From Lotus japonicus (taxonomy: Eukaryota > Streptophyta > Magnoliopsida > Fabales > Fabaceae): 64,000 bases of DNA. The stretch lies in the NCBI RefSeq assembly GCF_012489685.1, contig NC_080041.1, positions 104,749,760 to 104,813,759 of the forward strand, in the 5' to 3' direction. Shown here piece by piece: positions 46,642 through 57,487 of the stretch; position 1 is the first letter of the stretch, and the number at the start of each line of letters is the position of its first letter. A program made the translations under genes and the position numbers. Below the pieces are notes generated by a model. The model saw only the letters and a list, made by a program, of their open reading frames with translations. It did not search any database and was not told where the DNA came from.

Positions 46642-46825
46642 TAATGATATATACACACCTCATTTTTTAAACACTTTATTTCCACCTCTTTTTTATTTCT
46701 ATCTCTCTCCTCTTATCATCTATCACATCTCATACTTTCTATCTCTTACTTTTTCTTTTCTTCCTATCTCTCTCTTCCTTTTCACCTCTTTCCACCTCTT
46801 CTCTCCAAGAGGTGTGTACATAACA
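46642..46825. mobile_element. Small MITE with ACACACCTC ends
   Basis: TGATATATACACACCTC at the left and GAGGTGTGTACATAACA at the right form an imperfect inverted repeat around a CT-rich 180-bp body. Confidence 0.5.
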
Positions 46826-47722
46826 TTGTTGAGGAACATGTTATCATTGGTGGACAAGTGGAAGATATTTCAGCTAGTCCCTACATTGGATGCTGTGAAC
46901 AGGTTGAGGTGTAGCTGGTAGTACTTACCAGAGATAAATTTAATTCACATTCATGGCAAGTATACTAGAGTTGGGCGTTGGCGGTTGTTTTAATGCTTGA
47001 AAATTGAAATAGTATGAGTTAGGTTGGTGTAGGTATATGTTTGTATTGTTAGAGCAACTCCAACCCCAAAATTCTTATCTGGTTTCTTAACACACTATTC
47101 AGCACTATTCAGCACTATTCCTGTGGGCCCTGTCTGCCACATCAGACTTAAGAAACTCCTAAGAAACTGAAGCAGATTTTGCTCCAACCCATGGTTTCTT
47201 AAATTACTATTTGAAGGGTCCCACCCGTGTCCCACCATACAACATAAATTAATAATATTTATTTTCACTCAATTTAGATTTAAAATTTAATACTAAATCA
47301 ATACTTCAACTTAAAAATAATTTAATTAAAATTAATACGAATTTAATTTAAATTTAATTTTACTTAATATTTAAAACAATTAAATTTAAATATCGGCATG
47401 CTAACTTGAAACAAAAATAAAAAAGTACATTGTGTTATTTCTAGCAAAAACAATTTTATTGAATGATAGAAATAAAGACGAAAGAAAATACATGACAATG
47501 AAAAATAAGCAACAATACATTTGAAATGAAATACATAATAACACTTGAAGGTTAATTTTCATTATTCTCGTTTTCGGGAAGCTGCCAAATATGCTCCACC
47601 AAGTCTGCTTGAAGCTGGTGATGAATTGACCTATCAATTTGATGTGCTCTTCTTTCCAAGATATTTCTAAAAGCGGGAATAGGACCACTTACTACTTCAG
47701 CATCCAATATGTCATTATTGAC

Positions 47723-48856
47723 CTAATCATAAACAAAATTACCTCGGTACGTGTTGCGCTCATCTTCAACAATCATGTTGTGCAATATGATGCAAGCATA
47801 CATTATTGACTTCATCTCATTCGGATGCCAAAAGCGTGATGGACCACGAACTATTGCAAACCGAGATTGGAGAACGCCGAATGCACGTTCAACGTCCTTT
47901 CTTGCTCCTTCTTGTCTTTTCGCAAATTTTTGCCTTTTTTCTCCTTGCGGCATTGGGATGGTCTTCACAAATGTAGCCCACGGGGGATAGATACCGTCTG
48001 CTAGATAGTATCCCATGTTATACATTGTTCCATTCACGCTAAAGTTCACCATGGGAGCATTTCCACTCAAAACCTCATTAAAAACCGGAGATTGATTTAG
48101 CACATTAATGTCATTGTTAGAACCTGCAATGCCAAAAAATGCATGCCAAATCCACAAGTCTTGTGATGCCACTGCTTCAAGCATGATTGTGGGCTTTCCA
48201 TGATCACCTCGGGTGAATTGACCTTTCCACTCAAATGGACAATTCTTCCATTCCCAATGCATACAATCAATAGAACCCAACATACCTGGAAATCCACGAG
48301 ACTCGCCCCATTGAAGTAAGCGGGTAATGTCTTCCTGGTTCGGGCGCCTCAAGTATGTTCCACCAAATACTGCACACACACCTTCCACAAAATTCTTTAA
48401 GCACTCAATTGCAGTACTTTCACCAATTCGAACGTACTCGTCAACACTGTCAGCAGGTGATCCGTACGCCAACATACGAATAGCGGCGGTGCACTTTTGT
48501 AATGGTGACAGGCCTTGTCTTCCAACTGCATCGACAAACATTAAAAAGTACGGGTCATGAGACCCAAGGGCCCCTACAATTCTGAGGAACACATGCTTTC
48601 GCATTCGAAACCTTCGTCGGAAAAGCTCTTCCGTGTACACAGGATTTTCGGAGAAGTAGTCATTCCACAACCGCTCGTTCCCAGCTACACGATCTCTCTC
48701 TATCACCTTTCTTGTTCGCTTGGGCCAAACGGTGTTGGCACGTCGTTGATAAAACTCCATCTCCTCCTGCATCATATCTTCTATAGTCGTGTCATTGATA
48801 AGTTCGTCAATGACAACGTCGTAAATGTCCAAGTCGGCCATATTGTTTGGATCCAT
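47723..48856 (-). CDS. Harbinger/Pong-type DDE transposase, C-terminally truncated
   Basis: Frame of 377 aa from ATG 48856 (MDPNNMADLDIYDVVIDELI); an upstream in-frame ATG at 48979 is possible but lies in leader-like sequence. The N-terminal helical region has FRRRFRMRKHVFLRIV. The DDE catalytic domain shows the first Asp in GMLGSIDCMHWEWKNCP, the second in GSNNDINVLNQSP and the Glu in RKDVERAFGVLQSRF. It therefore keeps the triad and the DDE_Tnp_4 layout; it cuts and rejoins DNA at the inverted repeats in the nucleus, with ORF1 as partner. It ends at TAG 47723-47725. The same frame continues 56 codons to TAA 47552-47554 with sequence that looks conserved (DRSIHHQLQADLVEHIWQL), so the TAG is probably a nonsense mutation. 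Confidence 0.93.
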   Translation of the reverse strand: MDPNNMADLDIYDVVIDELINDTTIEDMMQEEMEFYQRRANTVWPKRTRKVIERDRVAGNERLWNDYFSENPVYTEELFRRRFRMRKHVFLRIVGALGSHDPYFLMFVDAVGRQGLSPLQKCTAAIRMLAYGSPADSVDEYVRIGESTAIECLKNFVEGVCAVFGGTYLRRPNQEDITRLLQWGESRGFPGMLGSIDCMHWEWKNCPFEWKGQFTRGDHGKPTIMLEAVASQDLWIWHAFFGIAGSNNDINVLNQSPVFNEVLSGNAPMVNFSVNGTMYNMGYYLADGIYPPWATFVKTIPMPQGEKRQKFAKRQEGARKDVERAFGVLQSRFAIVRGPSRFWHPNEMKSIMYACIILHNMIVEDERNTYRGNFVYD

Positions 48857-48976
48857 TCTATGACACAATGAGAAACTATCAGTGTAATTGGATAGGAGGA
48901 AGAAAATATGAGAAGACAAAACAACTCTTGAATGTTGAGATGAATGAAATATGACATGTATAAATAAGAGAAACAA

Positions 48977-49120
48977 CAACGGTTATATTCTCCAACGGCT
49001 ATATTCCACAACGGCTATATTCCCCAACGGCTATATTCCCCAACGACTATATTCCCCAACGGCTATATTCTCCAACGGCTATATTCCCCAACGGCTATAT
49101 TCCCCAACGGCTATATAGAA
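48977..49120. repeat. Nine tandem 16-bp units, CAACGGCTATATTCCC
   Basis: Nine consecutive 16-bp units differ at one or two positions; the last is degenerate (CAACGGCTATATAGAA). The array starts about 120 bp upstream of the transposase ATG and lies between the two element genes. Each unit contains a Myb-core-like CAACGG (one has CAACGA) next to a TATAT motif. Confidence 0.95.
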
Positions 49121-49305
49121 CACATAAGTAGAAACGCAGTACACATTAAGAAAAATTCGAATACTGAAATTACAACATTAATGCAGAATACATAAGTAGA
49201 AATGCTAAAATTACAACACTGATGCAATACACATAAGTAGAAATGCTAAAATTACAACACTAATGCATAATCAATAAGTAGAAATGCTAAAATCACAACA
49301 TTGGC
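49121..49305. repeat. Four to five tandem copies of a 40-45-bp unit
   Basis: Units contain CATAAGTAGAAATGCTAAAA followed by TTACAACACTAATGCA with small changes, starting near 49123, 49189, 49232 and 49275. They directly follow the 16-bp array. Confidence 0.8.
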
Positions 49306-49527
49306 ACACGCTAAGAAAGACAACAACAAGAATTAAGACATTCCTAGTTCTTTCATGGCGAATTCAACTAGGCGCTGATGCGTTGCTAACTGCACCTCGT
49401 TCATTTCAGATGTGTCCTCCATAAGGATATCTTTGTATTCCTTCAATAACCGCGCCTTTTGAAGTTTGTTTTTTTCCTTTCTCACCTCCAGTTCTTCAGT
49501 CTTGAGCTTCTCAAAACTCGCAAGGAA

Positions 49528-50709
49528 TCACAGTTTAGCTTTCCCGATGGCTATCATCTCGGAGTTAGGAACATAATCGAGATCACTTGAAGCTGTGTCT
49601 CCTACTTTGGCCTTCCTTTTCTGGTTCTTTTTTCCCAACGGGCGGGTTGCTGGTTGTGTGGCCTCATATTCGTCGCCCTCGATTGATGCACTCCGGTCAG
49701 ACGATGTTGCATACACCCCATCTACTGACTTCTTCTGCCTCGTTGAACTGGTTGTCATAAATGTTCCCTTCCACTTTGGTTCATCCTTCACCAACCGCCA
49801 TTCATTCTCATGTTTGAAATCTTTACCCGTATCTACATGATATAATTGATGCGTCGTAGCCATGATGTCCTTATCTGAGTGTCCACTTTTCCAATGATTG
49901 ACGGCTTTAGTGTGGCAACCAACAAATTTTTGAAGATCAGCATTCAATTTATTAAAATGAGATTTCAGGGATAACCATGTCCTCGAAGGAGAGGCATCGT
50001 CGCGGTACTCCTCATATTGGGCTCGAATCTTATTCCAGAACAAATCTGACTTTTGCTCATTTCCCACGACCCGATCGATAGAAACGTTGAGCCATGACTG
50101 AAGAAGAAGTATATTATCTTTACCACTCCATTTGGTGCGTTTCTTTCCGGATTCTTCAAGATCAATATCATCTAGACCCCGTTGAGTAGAAAATTCAGGC
50201 TCCTCGGGCATAGCCTCACATTGTGTACTTGAGACTTTTGAACTACTGCTGCTACCAGTAGGAGGTGCTTGGAATTGTGGTGGATACATGCAATATTGTG
50301 GATTGTTTGGATAAGACATTTGTGATGGATATGATCCCATTTGACCCTGAGGTTGGTTTTGATGGTAGAACGATTGTGGAAACATTTGATACGAAGGATT
50401 TTGAACATTACCACTGGTGTGAGGAGGTTGGTTTTGAGGGTGACACATCTGCGGATGTTGGCTTTGTGGTTGATACATTTGCGGATGTGGGTTTTGTTGT
50501 TGGAACATCGGCATAGGTTGGCTTTGCGGGCGAATCACCTGCGAATGTTGGTTTTGTTGTTGGAACACCATCATAGGTTGGCTTTGCGGGTGAATCATCT
50601 GCGGAGGTTGGTTTTGTGGCGGAAACATAGGCGAAGGTTGCAAACCTTCACTTGTAGGAGGTGTTTCATTGTCGAGCAGTGGATAATATTGCTCATAAGG
50701 ATTAGACAT
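49528..50709 (-). CDS. Harbinger ORF1, Myb/SANT-like DNA-binding protein, truncated
   Basis: Frame of 393 aa from ATG 50709 (MSNPYEQYYPLL); the earlier in-frame ATG at 50772 gives an unlikely extension. The first half is a Pro/Gln/Met-rich repeat region with PQNQPP and PQSQP units. The Myb/SANT-like trihelix starts at RTKWSGKDNILLLQSWLNVS and runs through FWNKIRAQYEEYR to SLKSHFNKLN. A Lys-rich segment (GKKNQKRKAK) is probably a nuclear signal. In Ping/Pong elements this protein is required with the transposase and binds element DNA. The frame ends at TGA 49528-49530. The same phase continues 64 codons to TAA 49333-49335 through a coiled-coil-like stretch (EKLKTEELEVRKEKNKLQKA, then ATHQRLVEFAMKELGMS), so the TGA looks like a late nonsense change. 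Confidence 0.9.
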   Translation of the reverse strand: MSNPYEQYYPLLDNETPPTSEGLQPSPMFPPQNQPPQMIHPQSQPMMVFQQQNQHSQVIRPQSQPMPMFQQQNPHPQMYQPQSQHPQMCHPQNQPPHTSGNVQNPSYQMFPQSFYHQNQPQGQMGSYPSQMSYPNNPQYCMYPPQFQAPPTGSSSSSKVSSTQCEAMPEEPEFSTQRGLDDIDLEESGKKRTKWSGKDNILLLQSWLNVSIDRVVGNEQKSDLFWNKIRAQYEEYRDDASPSRTWLSLKSHFNKLNADLQKFVGCHTKAVNHWKSGHSDKDIMATTHQLYHVDTGKDFKHENEWRLVKDEPKWKGTFMTTSSTRQKKSVDGVYATSSDRSASIEGDEYEATQPATRPLGKKNQKRKAKVGDTASSDLDYVPNSEMIAIGKAKL

Positions 50710-50979
50710 TGTGAGAAATTTGAGAATTTTTGGACAAGAGAGAAATTGTGGGAGTAAATGTTGGTGTTTCAAATGGTCTACTGCACTATATATAAGGTAA
50801 AGAATCTGAGAATTGAAAAAACGGTCGGAGAATTGAAAAAACGGTCAGAAAACGGGCAGAAAAACCGGTCAAACCGGTCAAATTAAAAAAATTCAAAAAA
50901 AAAGCCCAAACGGGCAGAAAACCGGCACCAGCCGGTGGGATGACCGGCTCAGCCGGTCACCCACTATATAATCTACTTT

Positions 50980-51600
50980 TCCTCCCTCACTCTCCATTCT
51001 AACCCTAGCCGCTCCTCTCTTCTTCCTCTCTTCTCTCACGCAGCTTCTTCTTCAACCTCTCTTCTCCTTCGTCCTCTTCTTCTGCAACCTCACCAACCGA
51101 TCACCAAACATCACCAACCGATCACCTGCGTCCTCTTCTCCTTCGTCCTCTTCTTCTCCTTCGTCCTCTTCTCCTTCGTCCTCTTCTTCTTCCTCACCAA
51201 ACCCTCCTCACCGCCACCTCACGGCCTCCTCACCCTCCTCACCCTCACCACCGCCACCTCATGGCCTCCTCACCCTCACCACCCTCCTCACCGCCACCTA
51301 ACACCCACAACCTCAAACAAAACCCACCTCTCCGCCACCAAACACCCACAACCACAACCAAAACCACCTCACCGCCACTGACCCGCCACCAAACAACCTT
51401 CACCGCCACCAAAACCGCCTCATCACCTCCTCACCGCAACCAAAACACACCCCAGCCGCCACCAAAGCTTCAATCTCGACCCAAATCGCCCCTCAAGCAC
51501 TGGATCGGAGACATGCAAGCCTTCCTCAAGGGCCACCCTCTGCCACCGCCACCAGATCAGAGAAAAACAACCGGATCAAGCAAAAATTTATTGTAATTTT
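50980..51600 (-). promoter_or_regulatory. Upstream region of the Harbinger ORF1 gene
   Basis: GC- and CT-rich sequence with CTCCTTCGTCCTCTTCTTCT-like repeats and repeated CACCGCCACC. Open frames here (for example 51261-51596 on the plus strand) are low-complexity Pro/Thr stretches that I do not support as genes. CACTATATATAAGG near 50783-50796 may hold the ORF1 TATA box (TATATATAGTG on the minus strand). Confidence 0.4.
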
Positions 51601-51974
51601 TTTCTGTAATTTTTTTCCTTACACCCTTCAGCTTCTGTAATTTTTTTTTTTTCCATTTTTCTTTGTAAAAATTTATTTTTCTGAAGCTTTGTAATTATTG
51701 TTTGAATAAAATTGTAGTAGTTCATACAATCTGTTAACCCTGTTTCTTCCCTCTGTAATCTGTTGGAACTGAATGTGAGAGAAAATATAGTATTTTGTTT
51801 AAGAAACTGATAAAGCAGAGTTGCTTCTGCAAGCAACTCTGCCCACTTTTTCTTAGCTAAGAAACCGGATGGAACCCTGCTCCAATGGGTAAGAAACTGG
51901 CCCTTGGTTTCTTAGCACCTCCAACCTGGTTAAGAAACCAGCGTTGGAGTTGCTCTTATGTTAGCATCAATTCA

Positions 51975-52440
51975 ATTAATAAGAAAATGACACAGATGCC
52001 AGTATATCAAAATGAATAAATGGACAAAGTGTCAGAGGACTCCCTTCAACCCAAATGTAGTTGGCAAAAGATGGTGCAATCCTAGCAAGAAAGTATGCAA
52101 CACAATTGCATGTTCTTCAAACAAAAGAAACAAAACCGAAGCAAGAAAATGACACTTCCAAATAACAGAATCAACGTAAGAGGTCCTATGAGAAGGCCTC
52201 TTCCAAGAGTCAAAAAGCTGAGGACAATCTCTCTAATAAAAACTCAACGGAAGCAGAGATCGTACGTTAAAATCAACAACCACCGAAACGCCAGAACCTC
52301 CGCTATAGCCAAGGGCATGACATCAATAAAAAATGTCGTCACTGAATCCATAATTTCTAGCTTTTAGGTTAGAGTTAAGTCCAAATTAAAATTTAAGAAG
52401 TTACTCAGCGCTAATGATACTTATATACAGTGTTTTTCTT
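51975..52440 (-). pseudogene. LINE 3' fragment with RNase H remnant
   Basis: On the minus strand, DVMPLAIAEVLAFRWLLILT then a stop and VFIREIVLSF-LTLGR corresponds to the A-E-A-L-A-x-R-x-A-L and E-S-D-C region of LINE RNase H. The flank ATGACACAGATGCCAGTAT resembles the 3' part of the LINE fragment at 58266-59125. Confidence 0.6.
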
Positions 52441-53742
52441 GTCAACATTAATATGTAGCAAAGATTATGACGCAGACCCACTAGCTAAACATGTTAGGTA
52501 CATACTCCAGTAATTTTCATGTAGAGGGGTGTGGTGGGGCAACGATTCTCAACACAAATTGTCCTTTCATGAGCATCAAAGTCTAATTCCATTCGAGAAT
52601 AGAACGAATTAGCATTGTTGAGACATAAGTTTATCAAACACTAATTAATACATGAACTCTTCTCCTGAATTTTGTGCTATCTAATATGTCCGTAAGTCTC
52701 CAAGATGTGACACGGTAATGAACAGCATCCCAAGAGCACTCAATGGAAGCATATAATCTTAGTAACTTGTGATTAGCTAATAATTTTCCATGTTTGAGAC
52801 GATTAGAGGTTACACGATGGCTAAGTTTGCAATTAATTTTTTAGTTACAATCATGAGACAAAGGTGTGAACTGAAGACTAAATTACACTACTTCAATCCT
52901 AATGCTTTAGTGTATGTTTGTATAACAACGTGAATGTGCTTTCATTCAACAGAAGTTCATAGCATCTTTCACGTTTGAGGTTTGGGAATGTGTGATCTCG
53001 ATTTCTAATGTCTCAAGCGGACCACCAAACTGAAAACTAAGCAAAACATTATTAAATGTTTGGGCGTTTCCCTTAATGAGGGTTTTATGTTTTTTCAATG
53101 GGTCCTGCAATTTACACCTTGGCGAGATTGAATGTTGGATCATATTCAACCCAAAGATGTTCTTAGGAAGTGTATAGAAAGTTAGATTATATTCTTTACA
53201 ATTAAAAAAAGTTAAATGGTAATTTAAATTGAAATTAATTGTTTTTAATTAAGGAGTCAAAATTATACATTGTAAATCTGCATGATTGTGGCGGGGAACC
53301 AAGGGATATCATATCAAACATATTCGCAGGTAATACTTTATGAGTCATTGAAATTTAGATTACGCAGACAAGACATGAACATCGTATTATTGTTATTCAT
53401 GAATTCTCTGTTTTGACATGAATAGTTTTTGAATCTAAACCAAGCAAACACCATCATGTACAGAGTTATATAAATATACAAAATAAACGTCTGTTACTTT
53501 TTGTTAGTGGATGTGATCACTTTGGCAAACAACAACTTGGCTAGGCTTGATGAAGTGTCAAAGGAAGAAAACTAGTGGTAGCAATTTGCCGTAAACAATC
53601 TCCAACATAACAAGGTCTCAGCTTGAAATGAAGCACGACACAACACATCAGCAACCCAATGCTGACTTGTTTCAACCTTAATCACCTTAATTAGCTGTCA
53701 GAGTCTATGGTGATGTGGAATCCAAGTGAATGCTTCAACCAC
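52441..53742. other. Intergenic, nothing recognised
   Basis: AT-rich. A short minus-strand frame at 52946-53149 has no recognisable motif. Confidence 0.45.
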
Positions 53743-53947
53743 AACACCAGTTAGAAGGGGCAGCAAACGTTGTCAGCCCAGAAGTTTGCGTGTTCGATTT
53801 TTACTGTTAATATGAAAATTGTCTTGGTGAATGGTCTGTAACTACCGGTATAGATGATTTATGACTCGAAACATTTCCGACTTGTGATAGTAACCGAAGC
53901 CGAATCAAACTGAACTTTAATATAAAAAAAAACACCACCTAGAAGGG
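53743..53947 (+). mobile_element. Candidate SINE with 17-bp target duplication
   Basis: The body 53760-53930 starts GGCAGCAAACG, holds a box B-like GTGTTCGATTTTTA near 53790 and ends in ATATAAAAAAA. It lies between AACACCAGTTAGAAGGG (53743-53759) and AACACCACCTAGAAGGG (53931-53947), which differ at two positions. No convincing box A was found. Confidence 0.6.
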
Positions 53948-54894
53948 TGACTCAGATAAATTAAACTAGAGGGAATTATAAGATCAAGTATCAAACTGCC
54001 GCGTAGGAAACAAAATAGATTAGGATGCTTGTGCACCACAAAGCTTGGTGGTCCTGGCTTGGATGCTGACCCTTATCCTATTCTCTTCACATGGCATGTG
54101 GGTCACTACACTAAGGTGTTGTTTTTCATCAATTGCTGATCCAACAAAAATATGAATGTGCCTTTCACAAGTCATGATTTTTAAACAGCAAAACAGTATT
54201 TAGCAAAACACTATGTTTATCATTTAACTGGATTTAGATTCCACGCAATTGATCTGCAAATCCCACATACAGTGTAGTTAGGGGCCATTAGCCGTCTGAT
54301 TTAAAGAGATTGTTATACTTCAAAATAGTCTATTTAAGTCTGAATAGAAAAATATTTTTTAATTAATCTGATATTTTTTTTTTGAGGGTTTAATCTGATA
54401 GTTGTAGTTCTCTGATCTTAGACAATTCAGATTTCCAGATTGCAGATCTTCAAATTTTATTTTTCCCTCTTCTTTTTCATTCTTTCTTTCTTAATTAGGA
54501 TATAGACACTCCAGTTAGATATCTAAAAAAAAGTTTCCAATATTGCTAACTTTGTGGAGGAGGTGACTAATTCAAATTTGCTTTGGCTTCAACCATAATA
54601 GTCTCTCTAAGGAGATAGATGTGTACAGTGTTCTCATGCTATGTGTTTATTTCTTTATATACTTTTTTCTTCCTTTTCTTTATGTTGCTGTTGACTATAG
54701 ATTCTTTTGTTATCAAAGATGACATAAAATGGCGTTTAGCAAATTGATATTGATTTGAGTGGGAATTCCAATTTACAGTCGGCAAAACCCAAATTATAAA
54801 TGTGCACAATATGATATGGTGGGTTCACTAGCTTGCGTATTAATTCTACGTTCTTAGATCCTTTAGAGACTTATATATATATATATATATAATT
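53948..54894. other. Intergenic, nothing recognised
   Basis: AT-rich. A (TA)n microsatellite lies at about 54871-54890. Confidence 0.45.
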
Positions 54895-55274
54895 CAGTGA
54901 CGGATCTATGTGGTATGGTATGAGGGCAAATGCCCGTATGAGGGCAAATGCCCTCACTTAATTTTGGAAAAGAACATTAGAAAAAAAAATTGAATAGTAA
55001 AAGTATGTGGTTTTTTATGGTTTTTTTGATGAAAATGCCCTCACTTATGTTTCACATTGCTAAATGCCCTCACTTGTGTCCTACATTGCTAAATATTTTA
55101 ACTTGAGTAGTACAAGTATGTGGTTTTTTATGGCCCCTTTAGTAAAAAATGCTTTCACCTGTGTCCCTTTGGATAAAAAAAAATTCATCACTTTTAATAG
55201 TATATGTTAATGTTTTTTACTATGAATTTATACATATATATTGCCCACTGCATCAAATTTCTGGATCCGTCCCT
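54895..55274. mobile_element. hAT-type MITE, GACGGATC ends
   Basis: CAGTGACGGATCTATG at the left and TTCTGGATCCGTCCCT at the right are inverted. Inside, ATGAGGGCAAATGCCC and AAATGCCCTCACTT repeats occur. It inserted into (TA)n sequence, so the duplication cannot be read. Related to the split element at 33741-35793. Confidence 0.6.
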
Positions 55275-57260
55275 ATATATATATATATATGTGTGTATGG
55301 TATTCTTTTTTTATAAGACCTCTAATCAATTTCTGAAAAATTTATATACTTAATACACTAATTAGACGTTACTTAATACACTAATTGAGAGTAATATATG
55401 TAGAAGCTTGTATATACTTTTTTAAAACCAAGATCAATTAATCTCATTAGACGCTTTTTTAATAAGCATAATTGTCCTAAGATGATCTTATAATTAGGAA
55501 CTGATAAAGTATGTTGGTAAAATTCAACATACTTTATATATTTTATATATTTGGCTATCCGATTTGGAGTTTTTTTAAAACCGATTTAGAGTATTTATAA
55601 GTTAATGAAAAAGATAAACTACACTTTTGTAGCAGTTTCTAACACCAACAGTTTTGTGACGGTTTTTAGCGGTCAAAAAACACCAGGCCAGTAAATGCAT
55701 ATATACTTGTGGTAATTAAATGCATATATACTTGTGTGATATGTTATAAGGGCTCTAGTTTAATTCACAAAATTAAATATTCTCTGTCCATACCTAACAA
55801 ACTCATATCACATTTGCTCCATATCACTCATGTGAACTCTGAATTCTTACCTCCAATGCTACCACTTGCTGCTTCCCACTTTACTGTCAGCCTGCTTAAG
55901 GCTTTTTTTCCTTAAACTGACTTCAGTTTTGACAACAACTATAAATTTTCTTTGTTTTTAGAATTTCTCACATTAAATTCTTATATTGTCAATTGCGCTT
56001 CTACGTACTTTTAATTTCTCTATGATGCACTACTAGATTACTTACTCAGAGAAATTAGAAGGAGAGAATATTGTAGCACATGCATATGGAACGAGACCTC
56101 CCCAACCCTTAGAGTCACACATATATAGAAGGTCAAAACTTTATGCAATAAATATATTTCATTGTTTAATAGATGTAGCATGGCTTACTGGGGATCAAGA
56201 TCAACACTGACAAAATTTTATGCGCCAGGCGACAACAAAGATATGCATGTTGATGTGACATGAAATTACAATGACCCTTTTGATTATGATACCTAATAGC
56301 TTGCTGAGTAGTTAGTTTGTGATGAGGGAGGACACAATGTGTGGCTTACAAGTGAGAGGAAATATTAAGAAACGTGGAAGGTTTGAAGAGAGAGTGCACT
56401 ATCGACATCCTTTGCAAATGATTTAGTTGCCTCCTATGCTCACTTAATTGAAATGTTTTTTTCTCGTTTAACACATTGTATCATTTACGGGAGATAATCA
56501 TGTTTAAATCGAAAACATTCACATTTTTATTAGATTAACTTTTTCGGTGAGAATTTTTTTCATGTGCAAAACTGAAACTCGAGTTAATTATGAAAAATCA
56601 ATCATGTATCATTTGAGAGTACCTTTTGAGGAAGGGGTCAAATTATATTACAGCTGATAGCACCATTTGAGATCATGGGCAGTCATTATCTACCCCATCC
56701 CCTTTCCCATTTGAATGCTCCCAACCCCACAAATTGAGAGAAAATAAATACCATAAATGAGAGGAAAAGAAATGACCTTGATGATATGATGTTAATTTTG
56801 ATACATTTAATTTCCAGTACACACGGAGAAACCAATGCACTTGTGTTGAAATTCATTTTAGGTTCATTAAATCATATGGATTCACATCTCAATTTAGTTG
56901 GTTCTATTTCTTATTTGGTGGGACTCACCTAAAAAAGATATATAGTACCATGTTAGATAGAGTTTGTTAGTACAACTTTTCTACATATATTTTGCACAAA
57001 TATCAAACCTCTATATATATATATCACTAACTTCATGGTTTTTAAAAATTGAATAGAAATTTAACTTTTTTTTAATCAACTTTTTGAAAAGGATAAATTT
57101 AGTTATGTTTGTTTAAAATTATAATTATTTTTTCACTTTCAAAAATGATCATAAATTGTTTTGATATCCTACCATAAAATTATTTTTTGTCATTTAAAAT
57201 TACATGAAATTGAAAAATAATTTTTAAGAGGTGTAAGGATGAAGTCGTAAATTTGAATTC
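55275..57260. other. Intergenic, nothing recognised
   Basis: About 2 kb of AT-rich sequence without supported genes. The short frame at 55709-55915 has no recognisable feature. Confidence 0.45.
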
Positions 57261-57272
57261 AAGTATTGCTAC

Positions 57273-57475
57273 AAAAATCACAAGGGGTGGCACAAGTGGT
57301 GAATGTGCATTTCCTTAAGGGATTTCACCTAGACTTCTGGCCCGGGTTGGATCCCCTCTGAGGTAAAAAATAAAAACTTTTGTGGCCAGGGACATCACTA
57401 CCGTATCCCGAGCCAGATTAGTCATGTGGGGTCCCTTTCCCACGTGGAGACTGATGGCCAAAGGAGAGAAAAAAA
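57273..57475 (+). mobile_element. tRNA-derived SINE
   Basis: Box A-like TGGCACAAGTGGTG near 57289 and box B-like GGGTTGGATCCC near 57342 have polymerase III promoter spacing. The element ends in GAGAAAAAAAAA. A perfect 12-bp duplication AAGTATTGCTAC flanks it (57261-57272 and 57476-57487). Confidence 0.88.
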
Positions 57476-57487
57476 AAGTATTGCTAC

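Larger units (their letters stand above)
47052..51955 (-). mobile_element. PIF/Harbinger (Pong-type) DNA transposon, structurally complete
   Basis: The 4904-bp element is bounded by perfect 13-bp inverted repeats GAGCAACTCCAAC and GTTGGAGTTGCTC. TTA flanks both ends (47049-47051 and 51956-51958), the standard PIF/Harbinger duplication. Both ends carry several subterminal copies of GGTTTCTTA or its complement. It encodes, both on the minus strand, a Myb/SANT-type ORF1 (49528-50709) followed by a DDE transposase (47723-48856), the pair that Pong-type elements need to move. Both genes have one in-frame stop near the 3' end, so this copy is probably defective or weakly active. Confidence 0.95.

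Noticed and set aside
49528..50709. Harbinger ORF1 as a host trihelix or Myb gene
   Set aside because: It lies inside the transposon ends next to the transposase and matches the Pong ORF1 layout.
50265..50757. Frames of 83 and 138 aa on the plus strand
   Set aside because: Complement of the Gln/Pro repeat region of Harbinger ORF1.
51261..51596. 111-aa Pro/Thr-rich plus-strand frame
   Set aside because: CACC/CCGCC repeats in the upstream region of the Harbinger ORF1; no domain.
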